The notes under the pieces were generated by a model. It was given only the letters and a program-made list of their open reading frames with translations. It did no database searches and was not told where the DNA came from. A stretch of DNA of 64,000 nucleotides. It comes from Paraburkholderia phosphatilytica (lineage in GTDB: Bacteria > Pseudomonadota > Gammaproteobacteria > Burkholderiales > Burkholderiaceae). The stretch's first letter is position 1. Every line of letters begins with the position of its first letter. Of this stretch, positions 17,398 to 25,885 are shown in pieces. The stretch is from assembly GCF_003443895.1 (NCBI RefSeq), contig NZ_QQOA01000032.1, positions 1 to 64,000 of the forward strand. The letters run 5' to 3'. The position numbers were made by a program, and so were the translations under genes.

Positions 17398-18240
17398 TCA
17401 GGCTTTGGAACGGGAGCGATCGGCCGCAAAGCGTGCCCGATACGCGCCCGGCGTCACACCGGTCCTGCGGCGGAATACGCGCGTGAAATGGCTTTGATCG
17501 GCGAAGCCGGCTGCTTCCGCGATCGCCGCCAGCGAGTCGCGCCCCGCTGCGAGCCGTTCGCACGCGAAATCGACGCGCAGGCCGCGCACGTAATCGCCCA
17601 CGGTGCAACCGAAGCGCCGGCGAAACTCGCGCGCGAGATGGTCCGCGCTCACGTGGCTCCCGGCCGCGATCGCTTCGAGCGAAAGCGTCTCGTGAAAACG
17701 CTCGCGCAGCTGCGCTTCGACGCGATCGAGCCACTGGCGGCGACGCCCGGCGGACGTCGCGGGGTTCGACGCGCGCTCGCACGATGCGAGCAGTTCGAGA
17801 ATCAGGCCTTCGATGGCGAGCGGCGTGGCAGAGTCCTGCTCGCGGCATTCGAGCGTCAGGCGACGCATGAACCACGCGGGCATGCCGCCCGCGAAATCCG
17901 CGGGACGATCGAGCACCTGCGTGCGGCCGCCGAGCCGCTCCACCCACGACGACGCGAACTCCACGTGCAGCGCTTCGCCGCCCTCGCCGTACCAGCGGTT
18001 CGCGTGAGGCACACCGGCTGGGAACAGCGTGAGCGACATCGGCGCGTCCTGTCCGTCGCGAGCGGACCACGAGCGTGTGCCCTGACCGCCGAGCACGAAG
18101 CAGAAGAACGGGTTCAGGTGTTCGTGCTGCGGAATGATCAGGTTGGTGGCGAAGTGCGTTTCGGCGATCGCGATACCGTCGGCGCTGTAGCGCGGCAGCG
18201 TGGCGCCGAAATAGTCGCCGGGTTCGAGAATTCTGAGCAT
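17398..18240 (-). CDS. AraC-family regulator with N-terminal cupin
   Basis: A 280-residue AraC/XylS regulator. Residues ~1-100 form a cupin-like sensor (HFATNLIIPQHEHLNPFFCFVL). The C-terminal ~100 residues carry two helix-turn-helix units, ending with AAIAEAAGFADQSHFTRVFRRRTGVTPGAYR. ATG 18240 has TGGAGG four bases before it, a decisive ribosome site; the upstream part of the frame is not coding. It reads leftward toward the cupin gene at 17322 with a 75-bp gap and may regulate it. Confidence 0.88.
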   Translation of the reverse strand: MLRILEPGDYFGATLPRYSADGIAIAETHFATNLIIPQHEHLNPFFCFVLGGQGTRSWSARDGQDAPMSLTLFPAGVPHANRWYGEGGEALHVEFASSWVERLGGRTQVLDRPADFAGGMPAWFMRRLTLECREQDSATPLAIEGLILELLASCERASNPATSAGRRRQWLDRVEAQLRERFHETLSLEAIAAGSHVSADHLAREFRRRFGCTVGDYVRGLRVDFACERLAAGRDSLAAIAEAAGFADQSHFTRVFRRRTGVTPGAYRARFAADRSRSKA

Positions 18241-18317
18241 GAGCCCTCCAGCGGGCAGCGGGGGCGCAAAGGAACGCGCCCGGGCGGGGCTCATTTTACG
18301 CGTGCGGCAGCCTGGAC

Positions 18318-18530
18318 TCAGTCTGTCGTGAAGATCTCGATGCTGCCGGCCTGAAACGCGTCGACGCGCCCCGCGCCCAGATCGAGGATCAACTGGCTGA
18401 TTGCATCGATACGCTGTTTCAGTGCCCTTCCTTCTTCGTGCGACATACCCTCGAACCTGCGGTTCAGAGCGGTACGCGCGTGAACGAGATACTCGATCGC
18501 CGCCGCACGGGACTGGAAATGACGTTCCAT
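18318..18530 (-). CDS. small conserved-looking hypothetical protein, 70 aa
   Basis: A 70-residue soluble protein, MERHFQSRAAAIEYLVHART..., mostly helical with alternating charges and no membrane segment. I do not recognise a named family, though short proteins of this style are common in Burkholderia-type genomes. The ribosome site is weak. It is preceded by a long AT-rich gap. Codon use looks like its neighbours. The function is unknown. Confidence 0.55.
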   Translation of the reverse strand: MERHFQSRAAAIEYLVHARTALNRRFEGMSHEEGRALKQRIDAISQLILDLGAGRVDAFQAGSIEIFTTD

Positions 18531-19039
18531 TGTGATTGATGTTTTCAGTAGTCAAAGCGACGTGCGGAACCACCGCCACCGCACGACCCATTCATGGCCC
18601 AATGAATGTGCGCCGATTATATCGCCAAAGACTCTGAAAAGAATTGAGATTTTTTGCGCTAAAGGAATCCGAATCGTTACGGTCGAATACGTAGCTTTAG
18701 TCAGGCCGGTCCGCGTTGCCCAGCTTTGATGGCGTCATGTGAACGCGATTGATCGCAATGCGGAAATGCCAATCGAAATGCCTTAAAAACAGGCGCTCAC
18801 GCCGCTTCCGCAGCGCGATAGAACTCGTCATTGCGCTTGATTAAAGGCATTCGACTAACAAAGATCGAACCGCAAAACGCGTAATAGCGCTCCGGCACAA
18901 CCCTTTAGAAATCGGCAAATGGCGAAGCTTTGAAGCCGCACTAAAGCCGCTCAATTCGTTCGCTTGATCAGCATTACGCGAATTATCGAGTCGTCGCAGT
19001 TGAAGACGCGCGGTTAAAGCCGATCAAGCCGCCCGGCGT
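18531..19039. other. AT-rich intergenic region without a supported gene
   Basis: A hand count of 18601-19020 gives 206 G/C in 420 bases (49%), against a clearly higher level in the surrounding genes. No frame looks coding. A 13-base motif TAAAGCCGNTCAA occurs twice (18942-18954, 19014-19026). It lies between a leftward hypothetical gene ending at 19040 and the small gene starting at 18530. It could hold a promoter, a small RNA or decayed sequence; I cannot choose. Confidence 0.5.
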
Positions 19040-19606
19040 TCAGTCCGTTTCAACCGGTCTGGCTGCCGCGCGCTGCGCGTCAGCTTCGAGCAGCGTGGCA
19101 AGCCGGTCCAGCAGTTCGTCGAGCGGGCGCTCGTCCGGATGCAGTGCGACGGCCTGAACGAGCGGGTTAGGATGCGCGGCGCGCTCTTCCGCGCTGAGCG
19201 ACGCGACATGGGCATCGACCAGTTCCGACGCGTGCCCCAACGCCCCATACGAATCCTGCAACGCCGCGACCGTTGCTTCGGCCACGCCCGTCACGCGCGC
19301 TTCGGATCCATACGGCAAGACCGCGACGCCGTCATGAAAAAACACCACGCCATTGCGCGGCGTCAGAAACGGCAGCAACGCGGCGCCTTGCGGCAACTGC
19401 AGAGGAGGCGTGGACGTATCAGAAGCCAGCATGACGTCGAGCCGCTCGCGGGTGACCGCAAGCAGCCGCTTGGCCAGCGACGTGGGTGGGTTGAGCCAGG
19501 GATCCGCCGCAATGGCGGCTGCCCGGATTCGCCGGGCGCGAAGTACGGCTAGCAGGCCCGGCACTGCACAGCTCAGGAAGCCGCCGAGGAACCACACGAT
19601 CTGCAT
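19040..19606 (-). CDS. membrane-anchored hypothetical protein
   Basis: A 188-residue protein with one N-terminal hydrophobic segment (IVWFLGGFLSCAVPGLLAVL), then Arg-rich residues and a soluble domain. Tracts such as RNGVVFFHDGVAVLPYGSEA are beta-like and the C-terminus is helical. I recognise no family. ATG 19606 puts the hydrophobic segment at the N-terminus; the longer frame above it passes through a 12-bp tandem repeat and is less convincing. It may face the cytoplasm with an inside-positive anchor. The function is unknown. Confidence 0.6.
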   Translation of the reverse strand: MQIVWFLGGFLSCAVPGLLAVLRARRIRAAAIAADPWLNPPTSLAKRLLAVTRERLDVMLASDTSTPPLQLPQGAALLPFLTPRNGVVFFHDGVAVLPYGSEARVTGVAEATVAALQDSYGALGHASELVDAHVASLSAEERAAHPNPLVQAVALHPDERPLDELLDRLATLLEADAQRAAARPVETD

Positions 19607-19695
19607 ATCTACGTATCTGACTGGTACATCCGCCCCGTTTGACGGACAGCGCGTCCCCGACGCGACGTGACGGTCACCAGCGCCTGTTTTACGTT

Positions 19696-19731
19696 CGATG
19701 GTACTTTCAATGGTACTTTCGATGGCGGACG
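19696..19731. repeat. short 12-bp tandem repeat upstream of a hypothetical gene
   Basis: CGATGGTACTTT (19696-19707) and CAATGGTACTTT (19708-19719) are followed by a partial third unit beginning CGATGG (19720). It lies 90-125 bp upstream of the start codon at 19606 and could be a repeated operator, or simply sequence drift. Confidence 0.6.
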
Positions 19732-19843
19732 CGACCGTCAGCACATCGTAACACTTTCAGTGACAACGCGTCCGTACCGCGGGCATTGCGCTCCGTTTCC
19801 TTGTGTTTCACCGTAAGGGGGCACGGTCAGACGCGCCGGTCAG

Positions 19844-21814
19844 TCACCCCACATTCATCGGCAGCAGCACCATCTGTCTGCCTTGCTGATGCAGGCGCGT
19901 CTGGATTTCGACAGGCGTCTGGTTATGCAGCCATGCGGTCAGGAAATTGACGCGCTTGAAGATCAGCTTGCTCGCGAAGCAGACGCTGTTCGGATACGCG
20001 TCCATCGTCGTCTCGGCAAGCTTCATGAATTCGCCAATCGGCTGCGTGCCGAAGCCGATGCGGTAGTCGGCCGCGAGCTGGTGTCGCCGGCAGTGATCCA
20101 CGTAGTACTTCAGCGACGACGTGATGGTCTGCCGCAGCCGGTCCAGCTGTTCCGCGCCCTCATAGCTTTGCGCGTCCACTTCGCCAACTGCGATGAAAAT
20201 GAAGTTGCGGAAATGCTCCGGGAACAGCCGCTGCACCCACAACAACGCATGCATGCTGGCGCCGCGATGTTTGCCGACGAGCAGGATCGCGGTGGGCAGC
20301 GACGCATCGAGCGCCGGTACCGTGGCTTCGTCGACCACCGGCGCCGCGGCGGAAAACAGCGCGTCTTCTTTCGCGAGCTGCGCGCGCGTGTCGCTGTAGT
20401 GCCGCTTGATCAGGAAACACAGCAGCACGACGGCGCTCGTCACGAGCACGGTCAGCCAGCCGCCTTCGGCAAACTTCTCGATCAGCGTGATCACGAGCAC
20501 CGCACTCGTCACCGAAAGCCCCAGCGCGGACAGCGCGAAATGCTTGAGCCAGCCCGCGTCCTCGCTGCGGCGTCGCCACCAGTACGTGCACAGCCCGAGC
20601 AGCGACATGCTGAAGGTCAGGAACACGTTGATGCTGTACAGCACCACCAGCACGTCGACGTTGCCGCGCGTCCAGATCAGGATCGCGAGGCTCGCGAGGC
20701 CCATCACGATGATGCCGTTCTGACGCACGAGGCGGGTCGACAGGTCGCGGAAATGGCGCGGCACCCATGAGTCGGACGCCATGTTCGACAGCACCGCCGG
20801 GCCGTCCAGAAAGCCCGTCTGCGCGCCCACCAGCAGCAACCCGGCTTCGAACGCGAGCACCGCGGCGAGCAGCGCATGCCGCGCGAACGACGAGCCGAGG
20901 CCAAGATGATCGATCACGCTGCCGAACACCACCGCGTTCAGCGTCTGGCCCTCGACAGGCGTTGCATGCCACAGCATGTACAGCAGGATGATGCCGCCCG
21001 CCGTGAAGGCCAGCGACGTCGACATGTACAGCATGGTCCGCTTGCCGGCAGGCACGCGCGGCTCCGCTAGCATGTTGACGTTGTTCGACACCGCTTCGAG
21101 GCCCGTGTAGGTGCCGCCGCCCAGCGAGAACGCCCGCATCAGCAGCGCAGCGACGACGAGCGGTCCCATCGCGTGCGCCAGGCCGTGCGCCTCGCCCACG
21201 GCCGACGGTACGACGCTCGCGAGATGGCTGCCGTGCGCCGCGACGCCGTAGACGATCAGCCCGAGATGCAGCACGACGAAGCCCATGAAGATCGGCAGCA
21301 GCACGAGGATCGATTCGCGCATGCCGCGGAAGTTGAGACCCGTCATCAGCACGATCAGGATCAGCTCGGTGGCGAGCTTGACGGACTGTGCGCCGACGGG
21401 CAACAGGCTGAAGAACGCATCGACGCCGCTCGCGAGCGACGTCGCCACCGTCAGCACGTAGTCGACGAGCAGCGCCGCGCCGGATACCAGCCCGGCGCGC
21501 GGTCCCAGCAGCGCGGTCGCGACGCGATAGCCGCCACCGCCGGTCGGAAACAGCTCGATGACCTGGTTGTAGCCGATCGCGATAATGAAGACCGTCGCGG
21601 CCGTGGCGAGCGCGAGAAAGAGCGCGAGGGACGTATGCTGACCGAGCGCGAGGAACGCCTCCTCGGGGCCATAGCACGACGACGAGAGCCCGTCCGCGCC
21701 GAGGCCGACCCACGCGAGCAGCGGTGTGACGGCAATCGCATGCCGCGTTCGCGGATCCAGCGGATCGAGCGGTTTGCCAACGAGCCACTGCCCCAACTTG
21801 CCGAAAGCTGCCAC
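19844..21814 (-). CDS. APC-superfamily permease, KimA/YdaO-like
   Basis: A 656-residue transporter: about 12 membrane segments (~20-480), then a ~170-residue cytoplasmic C-terminal domain. GLGADGLSSSCYGPEEAFLA and IELFPTGGGGYRVATALLG in the first helices and the size with a soluble tail fit the KimA-like high-affinity K+ transporters within the amino-acid/polyamine (APC) superfamily. K+ specificity is inference; an amino acid substrate is possible. GTG 21814 is chosen because AGGAG lies six bases upstream; ATG 21886 would add 24 polar residues. No riboswitch is evident in the 217-bp upstream gap, which has a CGTAAAC/GTTTACG inverted repeat (21948-21954, 21968-21974). Confidence 0.78.
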   Translation of the reverse strand: MAAFGKLGQWLVGKPLDPLDPRTRHAIAVTPLLAWVGLGADGLSSSCYGPEEAFLALGQHTSLALFLALATAATVFIIAIGYNQVIELFPTGGGGYRVATALLGPRAGLVSGAALLVDYVLTVATSLASGVDAFFSLLPVGAQSVKLATELILIVLMTGLNFRGMRESILVLLPIFMGFVVLHLGLIVYGVAAHGSHLASVVPSAVGEAHGLAHAMGPLVVAALLMRAFSLGGGTYTGLEAVSNNVNMLAEPRVPAGKRTMLYMSTSLAFTAGGIILLYMLWHATPVEGQTLNAVVFGSVIDHLGLGSSFARHALLAAVLAFEAGLLLVGAQTGFLDGPAVLSNMASDSWVPRHFRDLSTRLVRQNGIIVMGLASLAILIWTRGNVDVLVVLYSINVFLTFSMSLLGLCTYWWRRRSEDAGWLKHFALSALGLSVTSAVLVITLIEKFAEGGWLTVLVTSAVVLLCFLIKRHYSDTRAQLAKEDALFSAAAPVVDEATVPALDASLPTAILLVGKHRGASMHALLWVQRLFPEHFRNFIFIAVGEVDAQSYEGAEQLDRLRQTITSSLKYYVDHCRRHQLAADYRIGFGTQPIGEFMKLAETTMDAYPNSVCFASKLIFKRVNFLTAWLHNQTPVEIQTRLHQQGRQMVLLPMNVG

Positions 21815-22031
21815 GTTGCGCTCCTGCGGTCTGATTATCGATGTGCGGAGCCGGCTGTCGCGCGGCTGCCCCGTGAATTGCTGCATCGATTGTCATTGGC
21901 GCGAGATCAACGCACCGTAAAAAACCGCAGCCGACCTATAAAAAAGTCGTAAACGCGCGGCCTTCGTGTTTACGCGTTTGTTATTCGCAGCCGATGCGAC
22001 TCAAGCGGATCTCACGCGCCATGTGCTGAGT

Positions 22032-22400
22032 TCAGCCCGACAGTCCGGCGAGTACCGCCTGGATCCGCCGCAAACCGACGGGCTTCGACAGGCACACGTC
22101 GAAGCCCGCGCGGATCGCTTCGTTCTTCGTCTCTTCGTCGATGTGGCCCGTGCAGGCGACGAGCGTGGTGTCGGACAGCGTGTCGTCCTTGCGTAGCCGT
22201 CGCACCAGCTCCATGCCGCTCATGCCGGGCATGTCGATGTCGATGAACGCGACCTGAGGCCGAAAACGGGCGAGCACGTGCAGCGCAGAAGCGCCCGAAA
22301 GCGCTTTGCGCAGGTCATGTCCAAGCGCGGCGAGCAGCGCGCTGAACGCATCGATCAACAATGCGTCGTCGTCGACCAGGAGAATGCGCGTCGACTTCAT
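22032..22400 (-). CDS. single-domain CheY-like response regulator
   Basis: A 122-residue receiver domain without an output domain. The acidic pocket (VDDD, residues 9-12), the phosphoacceptor D54 (FIDIDMPGMSG), a Thr in VACTGH and the Lys in CLSKPVG are all present, so phosphorylation should work. Such stand-alone receivers act as phosphate relays or bind a partner protein. No histidine kinase gene is adjacent, so the partner is elsewhere. It is divergent from the phosphoesterase gene at 22707. Confidence 0.88.
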   Translation of the reverse strand: MKSTRILLVDDDALLIDAFSALLAALGHDLRKALSGASALHVLARFRPQVAFIDIDMPGMSGMELVRRLRKDDTLSDTTLVACTGHIDEETKNEAIRAGFDVCLSKPVGLRRIQAVLAGLSG

Positions 22401-22706
22401 CCGATCGTCCGGGTCGGGCGGACTGCGGTTTCGCCGTCGGCGCGATGGCGCGCGACGGCCCGTCAGCCGCTCGGGCAGGTCCCACAAGTTGGATGCGAAA
22501 CAGCTTAAACGACGGCCGGAAGGCACGATGCTGAAATTGCCGTCAGGGAATCCTGACGGCAACTGTCGTTCATCCACCTTTCATTGATCTGGATACCTGA
22601 TTAAACCGGAGGGCATAAAGCGTCATATCGCCGCGTCATTCACGGTCCTGTCATACAGGTTCGCTCATATCGGCACTGGTCATCCACAACCCCGATGGAG
22701 GAAGAC
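22401..22706. other. divergent intergenic region with an 11-bp inverted repeat
   Basis: No gene is supported. It contains the promoters for the leftward receiver gene and the rightward phosphoesterase gene. The only clear structure is the TTGCCGTCAGG/CCTGACGGCAA palindrome at 22537-22562. Confidence 0.5.
22537..22562. promoter_or_regulatory. perfect 11-bp inverted repeat, possible operator
   Basis: TTGCCGTCAGG (22537-22547) and CCTGACGGCAA (22552-22562) flank a GAAT loop. There is no T-run on either side, so it is not a normal terminator. It lies about 145 bp from both divergent start codons. Confidence 0.5.
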
Positions 22707-23891
22707 ATGGCAACCGGATTCAAGGGCGCGACGTTCGCGAAGCAGCGCCGCAAGGTGGGCAACCCCGTTTCGCCCGCCGCCGAACACGCGCGCTTCGAGC
22801 CGCTTCCCGCCTACACCGGCACCGGCAGCGACCTCGTGCTGATGCTCGACTCGATCCTGCCGGGCGCCACGGCCGATGCCACGAAGGCCGGCCAGCTGGT
22901 GTTTCATACGGTCGGCGATACCGGCGGCATTCACGGCACCGAAACGCAGTCCGCGATCTCCGACGCGATGGAAGCGCAGATCACCGCGGCCGCCAAAGGC
23001 AAGAACGCCGCGCAAGGCGACGCGCCGCGCTTCTTCTATCACCTCGGCGACGTCGTCTATTTCAACGGCCTCAGCACGCAGTACGTCGAGCAGTTCTACG
23101 AGCCGTACCAGTACTACGACGCGCCGATCTTCGCGATCCCGGGCAATCACGACGGCGACACGCAAACCCGCAAAGGCGACGAGGCGGACAACGAGCCGTC
23201 GCTGTACGGCTTCATGAAAAACTTCTGCAGCGCGACGTCGCAACCGTTTTTCAAGTACCGGTCCACGATGACGCAGCCGTACTGCTACTGGACGCTGCAG
23301 GCGCCGTTCGTGCACATCATCGGCACCTATTCGAACGTGGACGGCCTGCTCGATGCGCGCGGCTCCAACCCGCAGCTCACGTGGCTCGTGCAGCAGTTGC
23401 AGGCGGCCCCGAAGGACAAATGGGTGATCCTCGGCGTGCATCACCCGTGCTATTCGCTCGACTCGGTGCACGGCGGCTACGAGGAAACGCTCGCCACGCT
23501 CGATCGCGCGTTCGAGATGAGCGGACGCGCGCCGGACGCGGTGCTGTCGGGCCACGTGCACAACACGCAGCGTTTCTCGCGCAAATGCGACGACAAGACG
23601 ATCCCGTACATCATCGCCGGCGCGGGCGGCTATGCGAACACGCAGCGCGCGATGCACCCGCTGCAGGACGGTCTGGACAAGGCAAAGCGGCCGTACCCGA
23701 CGACCGTGCCCGGCGTCGCGCTCGAGTTCGCCGACGATCAGAACGCCGGCTTCCTGCGCGTCACCGCGAATCCGACGAAACTCGTGTTCGACTACTTCTC
23801 CGTGTCGTTCGATACGCCGCCGAAGGTTGCGTCCGCTCCGGTCGATACGGTCACGGTCAGCGCGCCCAAAGGAACGAAGATGACGCCCTGA
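22707..23891 (+). CDS. calcineurin-like metallophosphoesterase
   Basis: A 394-residue phosphoesterase with all metal motifs: GDTGG (first Asp), LGDVVYF, IPGNHDGD, LGVHHPCYS and LSGHVHN. No signal peptide is visible, so it should be cytosolic. ATG 22707 has GGAGGAAG just upstream; an ATG at 22695 overlaps that site and is less likely. It differs from the Tat-exported phosphatase at 10392-12104 in both domain layout and location. The substrate is unknown. It faces the convergent HD-GYP gene, with eight bases between the stops. Confidence 0.87.
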   Translation: MATGFKGATFAKQRRKVGNPVSPAAEHARFEPLPAYTGTGSDLVLMLDSILPGATADATKAGQLVFHTVGDTGGIHGTETQSAISDAMEAQITAAAKGKNAAQGDAPRFFYHLGDVVYFNGLSTQYVEQFYEPYQYYDAPIFAIPGNHDGDTQTRKGDEADNEPSLYGFMKNFCSATSQPFFKYRSTMTQPYCYWTLQAPFVHIIGTYSNVDGLLDARGSNPQLTWLVQQLQAAPKDKWVILGVHHPCYSLDSVHGGYEETLATLDRAFEMSGRAPDAVLSGHVHNTQRFSRKCDDKTIPYIIAGAGGYANTQRAMHPLQDGLDKAKRPYPTTVPGVALEFADDQNAGFLRVTANPTKLVFDYFSVSFDTPPKVASAPVDTVTVSAPKGTKMTP

Positions 23892-23899
23892 AAACGCGG

Positions 23900-25138
23900 T
23901 CAGGCGGGATTGACGAGCCAGATGTCGTCGAGCCGCTCGAAGCCCCACTGCACGGCATCCTCGGGGCCGACGATGCTGTCGTTGGCGCCGCGCGCGGACA
24001 GATCGATCGTCTGCATCGCGATCGGCTCCTTCGAGCGCACCGAGAAGAACGCACGCACCTTGGGCGTGAGCAGCGATTCGGGATTCGGCTCGATGACCAC
24101 CGCGAGCCGTTGCGACGCGAGCCGCACGAGCGAGCCGACCGGGTAGATGCCGACGGTCTTCACGAACGCGTTGAACACGCGCTTGTCGAAATGGCCCTGC
24201 CACTTCGCCATCTGACGCATCGCGTGCGCCGGATCCCAGGCCTGCTTGTACGCGCGGTTCGACGTGACCGCGTCGTACACGTCGCAGATCGCGCCCATCC
24301 GCGCGAGCAGCGAGATATCTTCGCCCGCGAGCCGATGCGGATAACCGGAACCGTCCACCTTCTCGTGGTGATGCAGCGCGACGTCCTGCACTTCGGGCGC
24401 CGCGTTGCTGTCCACCAGCATGCCTGCGCCCGCCAGCGGATGACGCTTGATCACGTCGAACTCATGGTCGGTCAGGCGGCCGGGCTTGTTGAGCACATCG
24501 AGCGGCATCATCGCCTTGCCGATGTCGTGCATCAGCCCGCCGTGCCCCGCGAGGCGCACGGCCTGCTCGTCCATGCCGAGCTGGCGGCCGAGCGCCACCA
24601 TCATCGTGCAGACCGCGACCGAATGCAGGTAGGTGTAGTCGTCGTGGCTCTTCAGCCGCGCGATGCTCAGGAGTGCGGCAGGATGGCGTTGCACCGATGC
24701 GGTGATTTCGCTGACGAGCGGCAGGGTGGCCTGCGCATCGAGCGTTTTGCCGAGCCGTGCATCGCGAAAGAGGCCGGTCATCTGCCCGCGCGCAAGCTGG
24801 CACAGCTTGCGCGCGCGATCGAGTTCCATGCCCATCGAAGGTCGGCTCGATGCTCGCGGCGATGCAGCGGCGGTTGTGGTTGTAGCTGTGGTCGACTCAG
24901 CGGGCGCGTTCTGCGCGGTATCTTGCGACGCCGCGTGATGCGCGTCGGCATCGGCCGCCAGACCCTTCGATTCGTCGATCCACAGTTCGCCGATTCCGGC
25001 GTCGAGAATCGCGCGTAGGTCTTTCGCGTCGGTCAGCAGGAAGCTGGTGCGCAGGAACGGGTGATTCATCCACGAGCCACCGAGCTTGTGGATATACATG
25101 CCCACGCACAATGCGGAAACCGGTATTCGGGTGATCAC
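23900..25138 (-). CDS. HD-GYP cyclic-di-GMP phosphodiesterase
   Basis: A 412-residue cytosolic protein. Residues ~1-65 form a DUF3391-type N-terminal domain, then comes a low-complexity Ala/Thr linker (~66-100). The HD-GYP domain follows, with HD at 204-205 (LMHDIGK) and HHEKVDGSGYP at 257-267, so it should hydrolyse c-di-GMP. GTG 25138 is preferred because GGAGG lies eight bases upstream. A TTG five codons earlier (25153) sits inside that ribosome site. No receiver domain is present, so its input is not phosphorylation of its own domain. Confidence 0.9.
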   Translation of the reverse strand: MITRIPVSALCVGMYIHKLGGSWMNHPFLRTSFLLTDAKDLRAILDAGIGELWIDESKGLAADADAHHAASQDTAQNAPAESTTATTTTAAASPRASSRPSMGMELDRARKLCQLARGQMTGLFRDARLGKTLDAQATLPLVSEITASVQRHPAALLSIARLKSHDDYTYLHSVAVCTMMVALGRQLGMDEQAVRLAGHGGLMHDIGKAMMPLDVLNKPGRLTDHEFDVIKRHPLAGAGMLVDSNAAPEVQDVALHHHEKVDGSGYPHRLAGEDISLLARMGAICDVYDAVTSNRAYKQAWDPAHAMRQMAKWQGHFDKRVFNAFVKTVGIYPVGSLVRLASQRLAVVIEPNPESLLTPKVRAFFSVRSKEPIAMQTIDLSARGANDSIVGPEDAVQWGFERLDDIWLVNPA

Positions 25139-25478
25139 CGTCGGCGCCTCCAACGATGTCAGGCGAACCGGCCGCCCAGCGGCCGCGCAGCGCGCACGCC
25201 GGCCCGCGTCTGCTGCGCGCGCGCCTCTTCCGTCGACCCGTAGGTCGACGGCACCCCGGCCTTCGAAGCCTCACTGCACGACATCGTCCTCACCCCAGAT
25301 TGCGAAGTGCGCTGTCTTTTCCCGCGGCCTGTCGCTTCGCGCGCCGTCTGACGGTACGGACGGACGAACGCAATGGCGCGAAACGCGCAACTTACATCTG
25401 TTTACGTCGGGAGCGCCGGAACCTTGAGCGGGTCCGGGTATTTACCAGGCGAGTCGTCGTTCGATCGTCGTTCGAGCG
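25139..25478. other. gap with no supported gene; promoter region of the HD-GYP gene
   Basis: No coding frame is convincing. A perfect hairpin CCGTCGACC/GGTCGACGG (25230-25238, 25243-25251, loop CGTA) lies about 90-115 bp upstream of the HD-GYP start codon and lacks a T-run. Otherwise nothing recognised. Confidence 0.45.
25230..25251. promoter_or_regulatory. perfect 9-bp inverted repeat upstream of the HD-GYP gene
   Basis: The arms CCGTCGACC and GGTCGACGG are separated by CGTA. It could be a dimeric regulator site. There is no supporting second copy in the window that I noticed. Confidence 0.4.
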
Positions 25479-25763
25479 CTATTCAACGTCGCGCATCGCA
25501 GTGGAGTAGTACGTGACGAACATGGCCAGGGTGACGAGGCCCACGCCGAGCGCGCGGAAAGTGGCCGTTTCGAACAGCGATTGCGGTACGCCGAAGCACA
25601 GCACCGCGATGGCCGCGAACGCGTCGATCGTCGCGGCCGCAATCGCGGCGGCGATCAGGTACGGCCGCACGATGCCGGCGAGCGATCGCTTCGCGGTTCT
25701 CGTTTCGCGTATCGCTCGCGAAACACGACGGGTGCGTTCGTGCTGCTCGGTTCTGGAAAGCAT
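25479..25763 (-). CDS. small two-helix membrane protein
   Basis: A 94-residue protein: an N-terminal basic cytosolic part (RTEQHERTRRVSRAIRETR) and two predicted membrane helices (YLIAAAIAAATIDAFAAIAVLC and GVGLVTLAMFVTYYSTAM). I recognise no family. ATG 25763 starts MLSRTEQHER; longer versions lack coding character. It follows the sensor kinase gene on the same strand by 122 bp and may be a distal member of that transcription unit. The function is unknown. Confidence 0.6.
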   Translation of the reverse strand: MLSRTEQHERTRRVSRAIRETRTAKRSLAGIVRPYLIAAAIAAATIDAFAAIAVLCFGVPQSLFETATFRALGVGLVTLAMFVTYYSTAMRDVE

Positions 25764-25885
25764 CGGCAATCGGCGCGTAATGACGACGTAAGGGCGGGAG
25801 CACGCACGCGCGCGTCCACGGGGAAGAACGGCCATGCTGCCCCGCTCCACCTGAAGAAACGCTTAAATGATGCGATGGGAGTGTT

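Noticed and set aside
21815..22031. A c-di-AMP (ydaO) riboswitch before the KimA-like gene
   Set aside because: Only 217 bp with no recognisable conserved core, and c-di-AMP is not expected in this group.
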